Shown here: in pieces, positions 9,350 through 17,062 of the stretch | Numbering within the stretch: position 1 is the first letter of the stretch | Layout of the letters: each line of letters opens with the position of its first letter | Assembly: GCF_020026455.1 (NCBI RefSeq) | Contig: NZ_JAHHQJ010000012.1 | Coordinates: forward strand, 25,202-89,201 | DNA: 64,000 nucleotides | From: Alistipes sp. | GTDB taxonomy: Bacteria > Bacteroidota > Bacteroidia > Bacteroidales > Rikenellaceae | Direction: 5' to 3' | Translations under genes and position numbers: made by a program | The notes under the pieces: model-generated | The model's input: the letters and a program-made list of their open reading frames with translations, nothing else | Database searches by the model: none | Told to the model about the DNA's origin: nothing

Positions 9350-10144
9350 TCAGAGTTTGTGGATGCTGCCGCCGCTCGACTTTTCCAGCGATGTCTGGCA
9401 GTCGCCCGAGTAGCGGATCGACGAGCCGCTCGACGCGCAGGCGGTGAGTTCTCCGCTGCAGTCGATCGAAGCGCTTGCGGCGCTCGACGTGTCGAGTTTG
9501 GCGGTGACGGCCGTGAATTTTCCGGCATTGAGTTTTGATGCCGAGCTCATGTCGGCGTGGAACGTCCCGACGGAACCTTCGAGGATGACTTTCGAGGCAC
9601 TCGAAGCGTCGAGCGAACAGCTTTCGGCCTCGATCGTGGCCTCGATCTTCGAGGCGCTCGATGCCGCGATGGTGCAGGCGGTGGCCTCTACCGCAACCTG
9701 GATGTTGGCGGCACTCGACGCGTCGATGCTGAATTTGTCGGCTTTGAGTGTCGTCTCGCCGACGATTTTCGAGGCGCTCGAAGCTTCGAGTGAGCGGATT
9801 TTCCGGTTGGCCGGGACGGTGATCGTGGCGTTGGCGTTCTGGATCCTGTTTATCTTTGGATCGAACGAGACTTCGAGTTTGTCTTTGGAGGCACGGACCA
9901 CCACCAGGTCGATCAGATTGTCGTCGGCTTCGATGTGGATGTCCGACACCTTGTCCGAGATGACGACTTTCACGCCGTGCGATGCTTCGATGCCGTTGAA
10001 TTTGGGGGCCGAAACGGTTCGTGTGGCGATCTTGCCGCTGCCCTTGATGTTTTTGCCCAGCAGAGGCATTGCGACGCAGGTGACATAGGCGGTTACGGAG
10101 AGGCAGGCTGCGATCAGAGCGGTTATCAGCAGGAGTTTTTTCAT
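9350..10144 (-). CDS. DUF2807 (GIN domain) putative adhesin-like protein
   Basis: A 264-residue exported protein with an N-terminal hydrophobic signal/anchor (MKKLLLITALIAACLSVTAY). The body matches DUF2807, the 'auto-transporter adhesin head GIN domain' common in Bacteroidota, expected to form a right-handed beta-helix. The region starting GSGKIATRTVSAPKFNGIEAS is typical of the family. Six times the chain returns to a motif like (D/E/A)xSSASK, spaced about 18-20 residues, which should form a ladder of stacked Ser/Ala turns. Function is unknown, but genes of this family often sit beside PspC and PadR genes, as here. Confidence 0.85.
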   Translation of the reverse strand: MKKLLLITALIAACLSVTAYVTCVAMPLLGKNIKGSGKIATRTVSAPKFNGIEASHGVKVVISDKVSDIHIEADDNLIDLVVVRASKDKLEVSFDPKINRIQNANATITVPANRKIRSLEASSASKIVGETTLKADKFSIDASSAANIQVAVEATACTIAASSASKIEATIEAESCSLDASSASKVILEGSVGTFHADMSSASKLNAGKFTAVTAKLDTSSAASASIDCSGELTACASSGSSIRYSGDCQTSLEKSSGGSIHKL

Positions 10145-10162
10145 GACTGTGTTTTATAAGGG

Positions 10163-10504
10163 TTACTTGTTTTCGGTTTTTCCGTGGCGGATGAGTTGGA
10201 TTTGTCCGACGAGTTCATCCCATGCTTCGTCGAGCGTTGCGAGGTATTCGCGGCCTTTGTCCGTGAGCGTGTAGTACTTGCGAGGCGGACCCTGGGGCGA
10301 TTCTTCCCAGCGGTAGGTCAGCAGTCCGGCGTTCTTCTGCCGGGTGAGGATCGGGTAGAGCGTACCCTCGACTACGATCATCTCGGCCTGTTTGAGCTCG
10401 GCGATGATCCTCGGAGCATACGAGTCCTCGCGGGAGAGAATGGCGAGGACGCAATACTCCAGAATTCCTTTGCGCATTTGCGCCTTTACGTTGTCTTCAG
10501 CCAT
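10163..10504 (-). CDS. PadR-family transcriptional regulator
   Basis: A winged-helix DNA-binding protein of 113 residues, the usual size for the short PadR subfamily. The sequence MRKGILEYCVLAILSRED is the classic PadR opening, and the wing region carries EGTLYPILTRQKNAGLL and GPPRKYYTLTDKGREYL. It sits in the middle of the operon, 4 bp after the small PspC gene and 18 bp before the DUF2807 gene, so it probably represses its own operon. The effector is unknown. Confidence 0.92.
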   Translation of the reverse strand: MAEDNVKAQMRKGILEYCVLAILSREDSYAPRIIAELKQAEMIVVEGTLYPILTRQKNAGLLTYRWEESPQGPPRKYYTLTDKGREYLATLDEAWDELVGQIQLIRHGKTENK

Positions 10505-10508
10505 GGTG

Positions 10509-10721
10509 CTATTCGTTTAATCTTTTGGGGGCTTTGGGGACGATCAGCCAGAGGATGATGTAGACCCAGAGCGAGAGACCTCCGAAGAAGATCAGGAGCA
10601 GGGTTGCAATGCGTACCAGCGAGGTGTCGAGTCCGAAGAATTCGGCCAGACCGGCACAGACGCCTGCGATCATGCTGTCTTGGGAACGGAGCAACCGTCT
10701 GTTTTCGTTCGTTGTCATCAT
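10509..10721 (-). CDS. Small stand-alone PspC-domain protein
   Basis: A 70-residue membrane protein consisting of almost nothing but a PspC domain: basic N-terminus (LLRSQDSMIAGVCAGLAEFFG) followed by a long hydrophobic hairpin (LLLIFFGGLSLWVYIILWLIVP). It starts one base after the stop codon of the upstream PspC gene, with which it is presumably translationally coupled. The first or second Met (MMTTNENRR) could be the start. Confidence 0.85.
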   Translation of the reverse strand: MMTTNENRRLLRSQDSMIAGVCAGLAEFFGLDTSLVRIATLLLIFFGGLSLWVYIILWLIVPKAPKRLNE

Positions 10722-11261
10722 TTATCGATTTTTTTTGTTGATATTGAACTTTGGGGCCGGCTCTTCGGGAATGACGACCCAGAGGATGATGTAGACCCAG
10801 ATCGAGAGTCCGCCGAAGAGGGTCAGCAGGATCATCATCAGCCGGATCAGCGTCGGGTCGGAGTCGAAATAGGCGGCCAGACCCCCGCAGATGCCGGCTA
10901 TCGAACGCTCGGAACGCGTGCGGTAGAGTTTGCGCAGAGGCGGCTGGCCGGCACATTCGGTCTCGTCCTGCTTCCGGGCGGGCCCGGACTGCTCCGCATC
11001 GCGGGGTTCGCCGAAATAGGACGGGTTGCCCATCTGGGCCATCGTCGCACGGACGATGTCGAGTGTGATGACCCGCATGGGCGAGGCGACCCGCTCGCGG
11101 AAGATCTCCGCCACACGGGCTTCGATGTCACTCATCGTCTCGGTGTCACCCTCCGGCAGGCGCCGCCGGATGTCGTCGAAATAGCTGCCCAATACCCGGT
11201 AGGCGTCCTCGTCGAGGGTGAATGCCACGGAGCCGATGTTTACGTTTACAGTCTCTTTCAT
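10722..11261 (-). CDS. PspC-domain protein with N-terminal soluble domain
   Basis: First gene of the five-gene operon; 179 residues. The start at 11261 (MKETVNVNIGSVAFTLDEDA) fits both the promoter just upstream and the matching N-terminus of the protein encoded at 7975-9327. The N-terminal 90 residues form a soluble domain (DAYRVLGSYFDDI, MSDIEARVAEIFRERV, TLDIVRATMAQMGNP). A PspC domain follows (LYRTRSERSIAGICGGLAAYF and a membrane hairpin). It ends in a short charged tail. Probably an inner-membrane partner of the other PspC proteins here. Confidence 0.82.
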   Translation of the reverse strand: MKETVNVNIGSVAFTLDEDAYRVLGSYFDDIRRRLPEGDTETMSDIEARVAEIFRERVASPMRVITLDIVRATMAQMGNPSYFGEPRDAEQSGPARKQDETECAGQPPLRKLYRTRSERSIAGICGGLAAYFDSDPTLIRLMMILLTLFGGLSIWVYIILWVVIPEEPAPKFNINKKNR

Positions 11262-11318
11262 GGTCGTAAAAGTATTGTCGCGGTTTTCTGTTTTCGGGTT
11301 TTTACTATTATTACATTG

Positions 11319-11326
11319 CAAATATA
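11319..11326 (-). promoter_or_regulatory. -7 promoter element for PspC/PadR operon
   Basis: The minus strand reads TATATTTG, a perfect TAnnTTTG element, 57 bp upstream of the first gene. A correctly spaced -33 TTTG is not obvious, which would be consistent with a regulated promoter. Confidence 0.5.
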
Positions 11327-11469
11327 GGAATAGTTTTAGTATTATGCAATACAAAGTATTTATTTTTTTTGATTTTTTCTCGCTTCCCGATTTTGGATGG
11401 CTGAAATTTTGGGCTCGGGAGGGGAGTGTCTGCTGGGATGCGCGCCGCGCATATCACCCGCCTCTGTCC

Positions 11470-11500
11470 AAAAAAAGGCCGGAGCGAAATGCTCCGGCCT
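11470..11500 (-). terminator. Terminator of the fumarate reductase operon
   Basis: Perfect 10-bp arms (AGGCCGGAGC and GCTCCGGCCT) with a 5-nt loop, followed on the minus strand by a seven-base T run. A textbook intrinsic terminator 26 bp after frdB. Confidence 0.9.
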
Positions 11501-11526
11501 GCTGGTTCTCGCTTTCGCGACAGTCG

Positions 11527-12270
11527 TTAGTCCTCGAACTTTGCGGCGAGGAATTCACGGTTGAGGCGGGCGATATGCGCAATGGAAATCTGCTTGGGGC
11601 ACTCGGCCTGGCAGGCTCCCGTGTTGGTGCAGTTGCCGAATCCCAACTCGTCCATCTTGGCGACCATCGCCTTGGCGCGGCGTGCACCCTCGACACGGCC
11701 CTGGGGCAGTTTGGCGAGCGACGACACGCGAGCGGCGACGAAGAGCATGGCCGAACCGTTCTTGCACGTTGCGGCGCAGGCTCCGCAGCCGATGCAGGCG
11801 GCGGCGTCCATCGACTCCTCGGCGTCGGCCTGCGAGATCGGAATGGCATTGGCGTCGGGAACCGAGTTCGTGCGCACCGAGATGAAACCTCCGGCCTGCA
11901 GAATCTGGTCGTAGGCCGAGCGGTTCACCACGAGGTCCTTGATGACGGGGAAGGCCGCCGAGCGCCACGGCTCGATGGTGATCGTGGCTCCGTCCTTAAA
12001 CTTGCGCATGTAGATCTGGCAGGTTGTGGCGCCCTGGCTGGGGCCGTGGGCCTGTCCGTCGATGTGCAACGAGCACATGCCGCAGATACCCTCGCGGCAG
12101 TCGTGGTCGAAGGCCACCGGTTCCTTGCCCTCGTGAATGAGATTGTTGTTCAGGATGTCGAGCATTTCGAGGAACGAGGTGTCGGCCGAAATGTTCTCCA
12201 CCTTGTAGCTCTCGAAAGCTCCTTTGGATTTAGCGTCCTTTTGACGCCATATCTTTAATGTAAAATTCAT
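11527..12270 (-). CDS. frdB: Fumarate reductase/succinate dehydrogenase iron-sulfur subunit
   Basis: Carries electrons between the flavin subunit and the membrane haem subunit. The 247-residue protein has the expected clusters in order: [2Fe-2S] ligands in CREGICGMC, the [4Fe-4S] set in [11 protein letters not shown], and the [3Fe-4S]-type set around [12 protein letters not shown]. It is the last gene of a three-gene minus-strand operon, 38 bp after the flavoprotein gene. In anaerobic Bacteroidales this complex is normally the menaquinol-dependent fumarate reductase feeding succinate production, which fits the methylmalonyl-CoA mutase genes elsewhere in the window. Confidence 0.95.
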   Translation of the reverse strand: MNFTLKIWRQKDAKSKGAFESYKVENISADTSFLEMLDILNNNLIHEGKEPVAFDHDCREGICGMCSLHIDGQAHGPSQGATTCQIYMRKFKDGATITIEPWRSAAFPVIKDLVVNRSAYDQILQAGGFISVRTNSVPDANAIPISQADAEESMDAAACIGCGACAATCKNGSAMLFVAARVSSLAKLPQGRVEGARRAKAMVAKMDELGFGNCTNTGACQAECPKQISIAHIARLNREFLAAKFED

Positions 12271-12308
12271 GGTTTCGATTCGATATTAAAGTTCAACGTC
12301 AAATGGCC

Positions 12309-14255
12309 TTAATCTTTGTAGTTGCGCTGTGCGGGGTGTACGAACTCGAAGTTCAGCGGCTCCTTGGTGAGCTCCGGGGCCTGATCCATGCCCTTGTACT
12401 CCCATACGGCGGCATATACGAAGTTCTCGTCGTCGCGCTTGGCTTCTCCCTCCTCGGTCTGGTGCTCCGAGCGGAAGTGTCCGCCGCACGACTCCTCGCG
12501 GTTGAGGGCGTCGCGGGCCATCAGCTCGCCCAGCTCCAGGAAGTCGGCCAGACGCAGCGCCTTTTCGAGTTCGACGTTGAATTCGTTCTCCTTGCCTACG
12601 ACCTTCACGTCCTTCCAGAACTCCTTGCGCAGGGCCTGGATCTCGGTGATGGCCTTTTCGAGAGACTCTTTCGTGCGGGCCATGCCGACGTTCTCCCACA
12701 TGATGTGGCCCAGCTTCTTGTGGATGTCGTCCACCGACTGCTTGCCCTTGATCGCGAGGAGTTTGGCGATCTTCTCCTTGACGTCTTTCTCGGCCTGGTC
12801 GAAGGCCTTGGTGTCGGTCTTCACCTTCGGGGCCTGAATCTTGTGCGAGAGGTAGTCGCCGATGGTGTAGGGCAGTACGAAGTAGCCGTCCGCAAGACCC
12901 TGCATCAGGGCCGAGGCACCGAGGCGGTTGGCTCCGTGGTCGGAGAAGTTGGCCTCGCCGATGGCGTAGAGGCCCGGGATGGTGGTCATCAGGTTGTAGT
13001 CGACCCAGATGCCGCCCATCGTGTAGTGTACGGCAGGGAAGATCTGCATCGGCTGCTCGTAGGGGCTGACGTCGGTGATCTCCTCATACATGTCGAAGAG
13101 GTTGCCGTAACGCTGCTTGATGATATCCTTGCCCAGACGCTCGATGGCGGTCTTGAAGTCGAGGAACACGGCCAGACCGGTCTCATTCACACCGAAGCCT
13201 GCGTCGCAGCGCTCCTTGGCTGCACGCGAAGCCACGTCGCGCGGCACGAGGTTGCCGAAAGCCGGGTAGCGACGCTCCAGATAGTAGTCGCGGTCCTCCT
13301 CGGCGATATCCGAGGGCTTCTTGGCACCCGAGCGGATCGCCTTGACGTCCTCGATCTTCTTGGGAACCCAAATGCGGCCGTCGTTGCGCAGCGACTCCGA
13401 CATCAGCGTCAGTTTCGACTGCTGGTCGCCGTGTACGGGGATGCAGGTGGGGTGAATCTGCGTGAAGCAGGGGTTGGCGAAGCCGGCACCCTTGCGGTAG
13501 CACTGGAATGCGGCCGAGCCGTTCGATGCCATGGCGTTGGTCGACAGGAAGAAGACGTTGCCGTAGCCGCCCGTGGCGATCACGACGGCATGGGCGCCGT
13601 GGCGCTCGATCTCGCCCGTCACGAGGTTGCGGGCGATGATACCCTTTGCCTCGCCGTCCTCGATGACGATGTCCAGCATCTCGTGGCGCGGGTAGCTCTT
13701 CACCGAACCGGCGGCAATCTCCTTGTTGAGGGCTGCGTAGGCACCCAGCAGAAGCTGCTGTCCCGTCTGTCCGCGGGCGTAGAACGTACGCGATACCTGT
13801 GCGCCGCCGAACGAACGGTTGGCCAGCAGGCCGCCGTACTCGCGGGCGAAGGGAACACCCTGACCCACACACTGGTCGATGATCAGGTTCGAGACCTCGG
13901 CCAGACGGTAGACGTTGGCCTCGCGGGCGCGGTAGTCGCCGCCCTTGATCGTGTCGTAGAACAGGCGGTATACCGAGTCGTTGTCGTTCTGGTAGTTCTT
14001 CGCGGCGTTGATACCGCCCTGAGCGGCGATCGAGTGGGCGCGGCGGGGCGAATCCTGAATGCAGAATACTTTGACGTTGTAGCCCAGTTCGCCGAGCGAA
14101 GCGGCTGCGGAGGCGCCTCCCAGACCCGTACCGACGATGATGATGTCGAGCTTGCGCTTGTTGGCGGGGCTTACGACCTTGATAGCTGTCTTATGGTTGC
14201 TCCACTTTTCGGCCAGAGCACCGGCAGGAATTTTAGCATCTAATTTTAAAGCCAT
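12309..14255 (-). CDS. frdA: Fumarate reductase/succinate dehydrogenase flavoprotein subunit
   Basis: Catalytic subunit interconverting fumarate and succinate. The 648-residue protein has the dinucleotide-binding motif [22 protein letters not shown] near residue 37. The covalent FAD-attachment His lies in [16 protein letters not shown]. The substrate site includes HPTCIP, and the capping domain is complete. Length and the presence of a single diheme cytochrome gene next door point to the B-type, Wolinella-like enzyme. It is the middle gene of the operon, 35 bp downstream of the cytochrome b gene. Confidence 0.95.
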   Translation of the reverse strand: MALKLDAKIPAGALAEKWSNHKTAIKVVSPANKRKLDIIIVGTGLGGASAAASLGELGYNVKVFCIQDSPRRAHSIAAQGGINAAKNYQNDNDSVYRLFYDTIKGGDYRAREANVYRLAEVSNLIIDQCVGQGVPFAREYGGLLANRSFGGAQVSRTFYARGQTGQQLLLGAYAALNKEIAAGSVKSYPRHEMLDIVIEDGEAKGIIARNLVTGEIERHGAHAVVIATGGYGNVFFLSTNAMASNGSAAFQCYRKGAGFANPCFTQIHPTCIPVHGDQQSKLTLMSESLRNDGRIWVPKKIEDVKAIRSGAKKPSDIAEEDRDYYLERRYPAFGNLVPRDVASRAAKERCDAGFGVNETGLAVFLDFKTAIERLGKDIIKQRYGNLFDMYEEITDVSPYEQPMQIFPAVHYTMGGIWVDYNLMTTIPGLYAIGEANFSDHGANRLGASALMQGLADGYFVLPYTIGDYLSHKIQAPKVKTDTKAFDQAEKDVKEKIAKLLAIKGKQSVDDIHKKLGHIMWENVGMARTKESLEKAITEIQALRKEFWKDVKVVGKENEFNVELEKALRLADFLELGELMARDALNREESCGGHFRSEHQTEEGEAKRDDENFVYAAVWEYKGMDQAPELTKEPLNFEFVHPAQRNYKD

Positions 14256-14290
14256 ATCGTTTGTGTGTTTATTATTCTACAATGGAGTGA

Positions 14291-14986
14291 TTAGCATGCG
14301 CCTGCGATGCAGGGACAGAAGAAGTAGACGAGCACCACGGCGGCAAATCCGAGGAATACGATCGTGGCCACGATGTTGGCGATGCACTTCAGGCGGGGGT
14401 ACCACGTGTCGTTGGCCCAGCCCACGGTCTGGAACATCGACCATACGCCGTGCGTGAGGTGGAACCACAGGGCAGCGAACCATACGAGGTAGATCACCAC
14501 GTAGTACCATTTCGAGAAGGTGTAGGCGATCAGTGCGGCTCCGTCCGCGGGGTGGAGTCCCAGCGAGTTCTCGTGCCCGCCCAGGATCTCGATGAGCTGC
14601 ATCTTCGACCAGAAGTTGAACAGGTGGATCAGCAGGCCGCCCAGGATGATGAAGCCCAGTACGAGCATGTTTTTCGAGGCCCACGTCACGCCGGGCTCCT
14701 GCACCGTCACGGCGTAGCGCTGCGTGCCGCGTGCCTTGTAGTTGTTCAGCGTGAGGACGACTGCGTAGAAGAAGTGGACGAATACGCCCAGTGCCAGTAC
14801 GGCCGTTCCGGCCAGTGCGTACCAGTTTGCGCCCAGCAGTTCGCAAATCATGTTGTACGCTTCGGGCGAGATGATCGCCGTGATGTTCATCGACATGTGG
14901 AAGAGGATGAAGAGCACGAGGAACACGCCCGTCACGCTCATTACTAACTTCTTGCCAAGCGAGGAATTAGATAGAAAACAGCTCAT
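14291..14986 (-). CDS. frdC: Fumarate reductase cytochrome b subunit
   Basis: Membrane anchor that binds two b haems and the menaquinone pocket. The 231 residues hold about five transmembrane helices with conserved-looking His residues (LFHMSMN, GVFVHFFYAVV, GGLLIHLFNFW, WFHLTHGVW), as in Wolinella FrdC and Bacillus SdhC. It is the first gene of the operon. The promoter upstream reads ATTG-N19-TATCTTTG on the minus strand at 15050-15080. Confidence 0.92.
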   Translation of the reverse strand: MSCFLSNSSLGKKLVMSVTGVFLVLFILFHMSMNITAIISPEAYNMICELLGANWYALAGTAVLALGVFVHFFYAVVLTLNNYKARGTQRYAVTVQEPGVTWASKNMLVLGFIILGGLLIHLFNFWSKMQLIEILGGHENSLGLHPADGAALIAYTFSKWYYVVIYLVWFAALWFHLTHGVWSMFQTVGWANDTWYPRLKCIANIVATIVFLGFAAVVLVYFFCPCIAGAC

Positions 14987-15049
14987 AATGATTTTAATTT
15001 TGTATATTTGTTAATGATTTGTGTTCCGGTGCTTTTCTGTTTACGCACG

Positions 15050-15080
15050 CAAAGATAGCCATTGTTTGCGGAATAACAAT
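15050..15080 (-). promoter_or_regulatory. Promoter for frdCAB
   Basis: Minus strand: ATTG (15077-15080), a 19-bp spacer, TATCTTTG (15050-15057). The -7 element is perfect and the -33 element differs by one base. It implies a leader of roughly 60 nt. Confidence 0.65.
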
Positions 15081-15119
15081 AAAAACAGGCGGGAATTTCA
15101 TGTCAGAAAGGAGAGTTTT

Positions 15120-15653
15120 ATGACCAAAAAAGAACTGCGCGCCGCGATGCGTCGGCGAAATCTCGGAATGGACGCTGCGGAGCGTGCCGAAGCCTCGCGG
15201 CGGATATTCGACCGGGTCGGTCGGCTGGAGGCTTTCGATGCGGCCCGGACGGTGGGCGTTTTCTGCTCGCTTCCGGACGAGCCGGACACGGCGGAGACGC
15301 TGGTGCGGTGGAGTGCCGTGAAGCGCATCGTGGTTCCGCGCGTCGAAGGGGAGGTGATGCGGTTTTGCGAATACGACCCGCAGACACTTCGCCCGGGGGC
15401 TTTCGGCATCGCCGAGCCGGGGCCGGAGGCGAAGACGTGCGACCCGTCGGAGATCGACCTGGTGGTTGTTCCTGGCACGGCGTTCACCGCCGCGGGAGCC
15501 CGTTGCGGCCGCGGCCGGGGTTACTACGACAGATACCTCTCCCGGCCGGGGGTGCATGCCGTGAAAGTCGGCGTGTGCTTTGCCTTCCGGCTGGTCGGGG
15601 AGCTGCCCGTGGAGCCGCACGATGTGGTGATGGATTATGTGATAACGGATTGA
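15120..15653 (+). CDS. 5-formyltetrahydrofolate cyclo-ligase
   Basis: Converts 5-formyl-THF to 5,10-methenyl-THF with ATP, recycling folate. The 177-residue length is typical. Motifs: N-terminal MTKKELRAAMRRR, then IDLVVVPGTAFTAAGARCGRGRGYYDRYL, the family signature that binds ATP and the glutamate tail. The start at 15120 is supported by an AAAGGAG Shine-Dalgarno-like site 6-7 bases upstream, unusual for Bacteroidota. A longer frame reaching back to 15021 lacks family similarity. The reading frame stops one base before a small open frame leading to the phospholipase gene. Confidence 0.93.
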   Translation: MTKKELRAAMRRRNLGMDAAERAEASRRIFDRVGRLEAFDAARTVGVFCSLPDEPDTAETLVRWSAVKRIVVPRVEGEVMRFCEYDPQTLRPGAFGIAEPGPEAKTCDPSEIDLVVVPGTAFTAAGARCGRGRGYYDRYLSRPGVHAVKVGVCFAFRLVGELPVEPHDVVMDYVITD

Positions 15654-15890
15654 ATGCCCTCCGCGGAGGCCCCCCCCCTCGTCGGCAGGGAGCCCTTCGG
15701 TGAGGCCGGCGGGATGTCGTTTTTGCCCTGTCCGGGATGCTGGCGGGGCCGGTGCGAAGTCTGTTTGCGGCGGCTGTGCCGGGGCGTCGTCCGGATGGGG
15801 CTCGGCACGGGATGTGCGGCACGATGCGTGCAGGTCCGCTTTCGGACCTTGCGTGTGGAACAAGGAGCCTTAATGAATGGGAGTCTATGA
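15654..15890 (+). other. Possible small Cys-rich ORF (78 codons) or short leader ORF
   Basis: An open frame starts immediately after the cyclo-ligase stop codon and ends with TGA overlapping the ATG of the phospholipase gene (ATGA at 15887-15890). The middle is Cys-rich (CPGC, CEVC, CRG, CAARC). It contains a run of nine C near 15669-15677. A shorter in-frame option is a five-codon ORF (MNGSL) starting at 15873 behind an AAGGAG. No family is recognised. The first half resembles GC-rich intergenic repeat DNA, so the long form may well be spurious. Confidence 0.25.
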
Positions 15891-16741
15891 AAAAGAGAAG
15901 AGTGGCTTTGGTGCTGGCCGGTGGCGGCGCCCGGGGCGTGGCCCATATCGGGGCCATCGAAGAGTTGGAGAGACAGGGATTTGAGATCGGTGCCGTGGCC
16001 GGGACCTCGATGGGGGCGCTGGTCGGGGGCGTGTATGCCTCGGGCTATCTCGAGCCGTTCAAGGAGTGGATGTGCGCACTCGATAAATACAAGGTTTTCA
16101 GCCTGATTGACTTTGCGATGAGCACCGAAGGACTGGTCAAGGGCGATCGGGTGATGGAGGCGATGAAGGAGTTGGTCCCCGATGTGGAGATCGGGCAGAT
16201 GCCCGTACCTTTTGCCGCCGTGGCGGCCGATCTGCTGACGGGCGACGAGGTGGTGCTCGACAGTGGGGGATTGTACGACGCTATCCGGGCTTCGATTTCG
16301 ATACCTTCGGTTTTCAGGCCCGTGCACCGCAAGGGGCGGGTGCTGATCGACGGCGGCACGGTCAATCCGCTGCCGCTGAACCGCGTGCGGCGCGAGAAGG
16401 GCGACCTGCTGGTCGCCGTGGATGTCAGCGCCCGGTTCGGGGCTGATTCCGTCCACCGGGCCAATGCGTCGCTGAATTATTACAAGGTGCTGATCGCTTC
16501 GTCGCAGATCATGCAGCAGCGCATCACGCAGCTGATGTGCCGTCTGTACCAACCCGACATCATGGTCGGACTTCCCGCCGACAGCTTCGGCATGTTCGAG
16601 TTCTACCGCTCGAGGGAGATTCTCGAAGCGGGGCGTGCGGCGACGCGCGCGGCGCTGAAACGGCTGGAGGCCGACGGTGAAAACGGTATGCTTTTTGCTG
16701 AGAGCGAGACAGAAGAAAAGATTGCGACGGCCCGTTTTTGA
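15887..16741 (+). CDS. Patatin-like phospholipase family protein
   Basis: A cytosolic or peripheral lipid acyl hydrolase of 284 residues with a Ser-Asp dyad. The sequence begins MKKRRVALVLAGGGARGVAHIG, giving the oxyanion-hole motif GGGARG. The nucleophile elbow GTSMG is near residue 44, and DGG (LIDGGTVNPLP) supplies the catalytic Asp. The layout resembles the RssA/YchK-type short patatin proteins. Its natural substrate is unknown. The start codon overlaps the stop of a tiny upstream frame (ATGA), which suggests translational coupling. Confidence 0.9.
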   Translation: MKKRRVALVLAGGGARGVAHIGAIEELERQGFEIGAVAGTSMGALVGGVYASGYLEPFKEWMCALDKYKVFSLIDFAMSTEGLVKGDRVMEAMKELVPDVEIGQMPVPFAAVAADLLTGDEVVLDSGGLYDAIRASISIPSVFRPVHRKGRVLIDGGTVNPLPLNRVRREKGDLLVAVDVSARFGADSVHRANASLNYYKVLIASSQIMQQRITQLMCRLYQPDIMVGLPADSFGMFEFYRSREILEAGRAATRAALKRLEADGENGMLFAESETEEKIATARF

Positions 16742-17062
16742 AGAATTCAAAAGTAGTGACGCAACTTCACACAGATTTTCAGGGCCGCCGCAATATGTTT
16801 GAGGATGGAGGAGATGTCGGAAAACAGTTCCGAATTTCTTACGGCGCAAAGATAGGTAAAGTTTCCGGATTTGCAACTGCTTTGCCCGAAAGTGATATGG
16901 GTGCGTCTAAAAATCCGAAGCGTAGGACCTGCTTTGCCCGGAAAATCCGCTTTTTTTCGCCTTGTGGCCGCCTGTCCGGGGGCCCGCCCCGGCTGCGGGA
17001 AGTATTTGCAGGTCAGATCCCCGGCTCATTGAGCCGGGGATCCGGCGTTTGCGGAAAGCCGG
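16742..17062. other. Intergenic region with an orphan minus-strand promoter-like site
   Basis: No coding gene is supported. On the minus strand GTTG (16874-16877), 20 bp, TATCTTTG (16846-16853) forms a good Bacteroidota promoter, but the DNA downstream of it is the 3' end of the plus-strand phospholipase gene. A 12-bp inverted repeat (GATCCCCGGCTC / GAGCCGGGGATC, 17016-17042) lies just after the minus-strand DUF5723 gene and could end its transcript, although no strong U-tract follows. Confidence 0.5.

Noticed and set aside
12303..14243. 646-codon plus-strand frame opposite frdA
   Set aside because: An antisense shadow of the flavoprotein gene caused by high GC codon use; the minus strand carries the real motifs.
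16016..16042. GC-rich hairpin-like motifs inside the phospholipase gene as terminators
   Set aside because: They lie within a supported coding sequence and have no U-tract.
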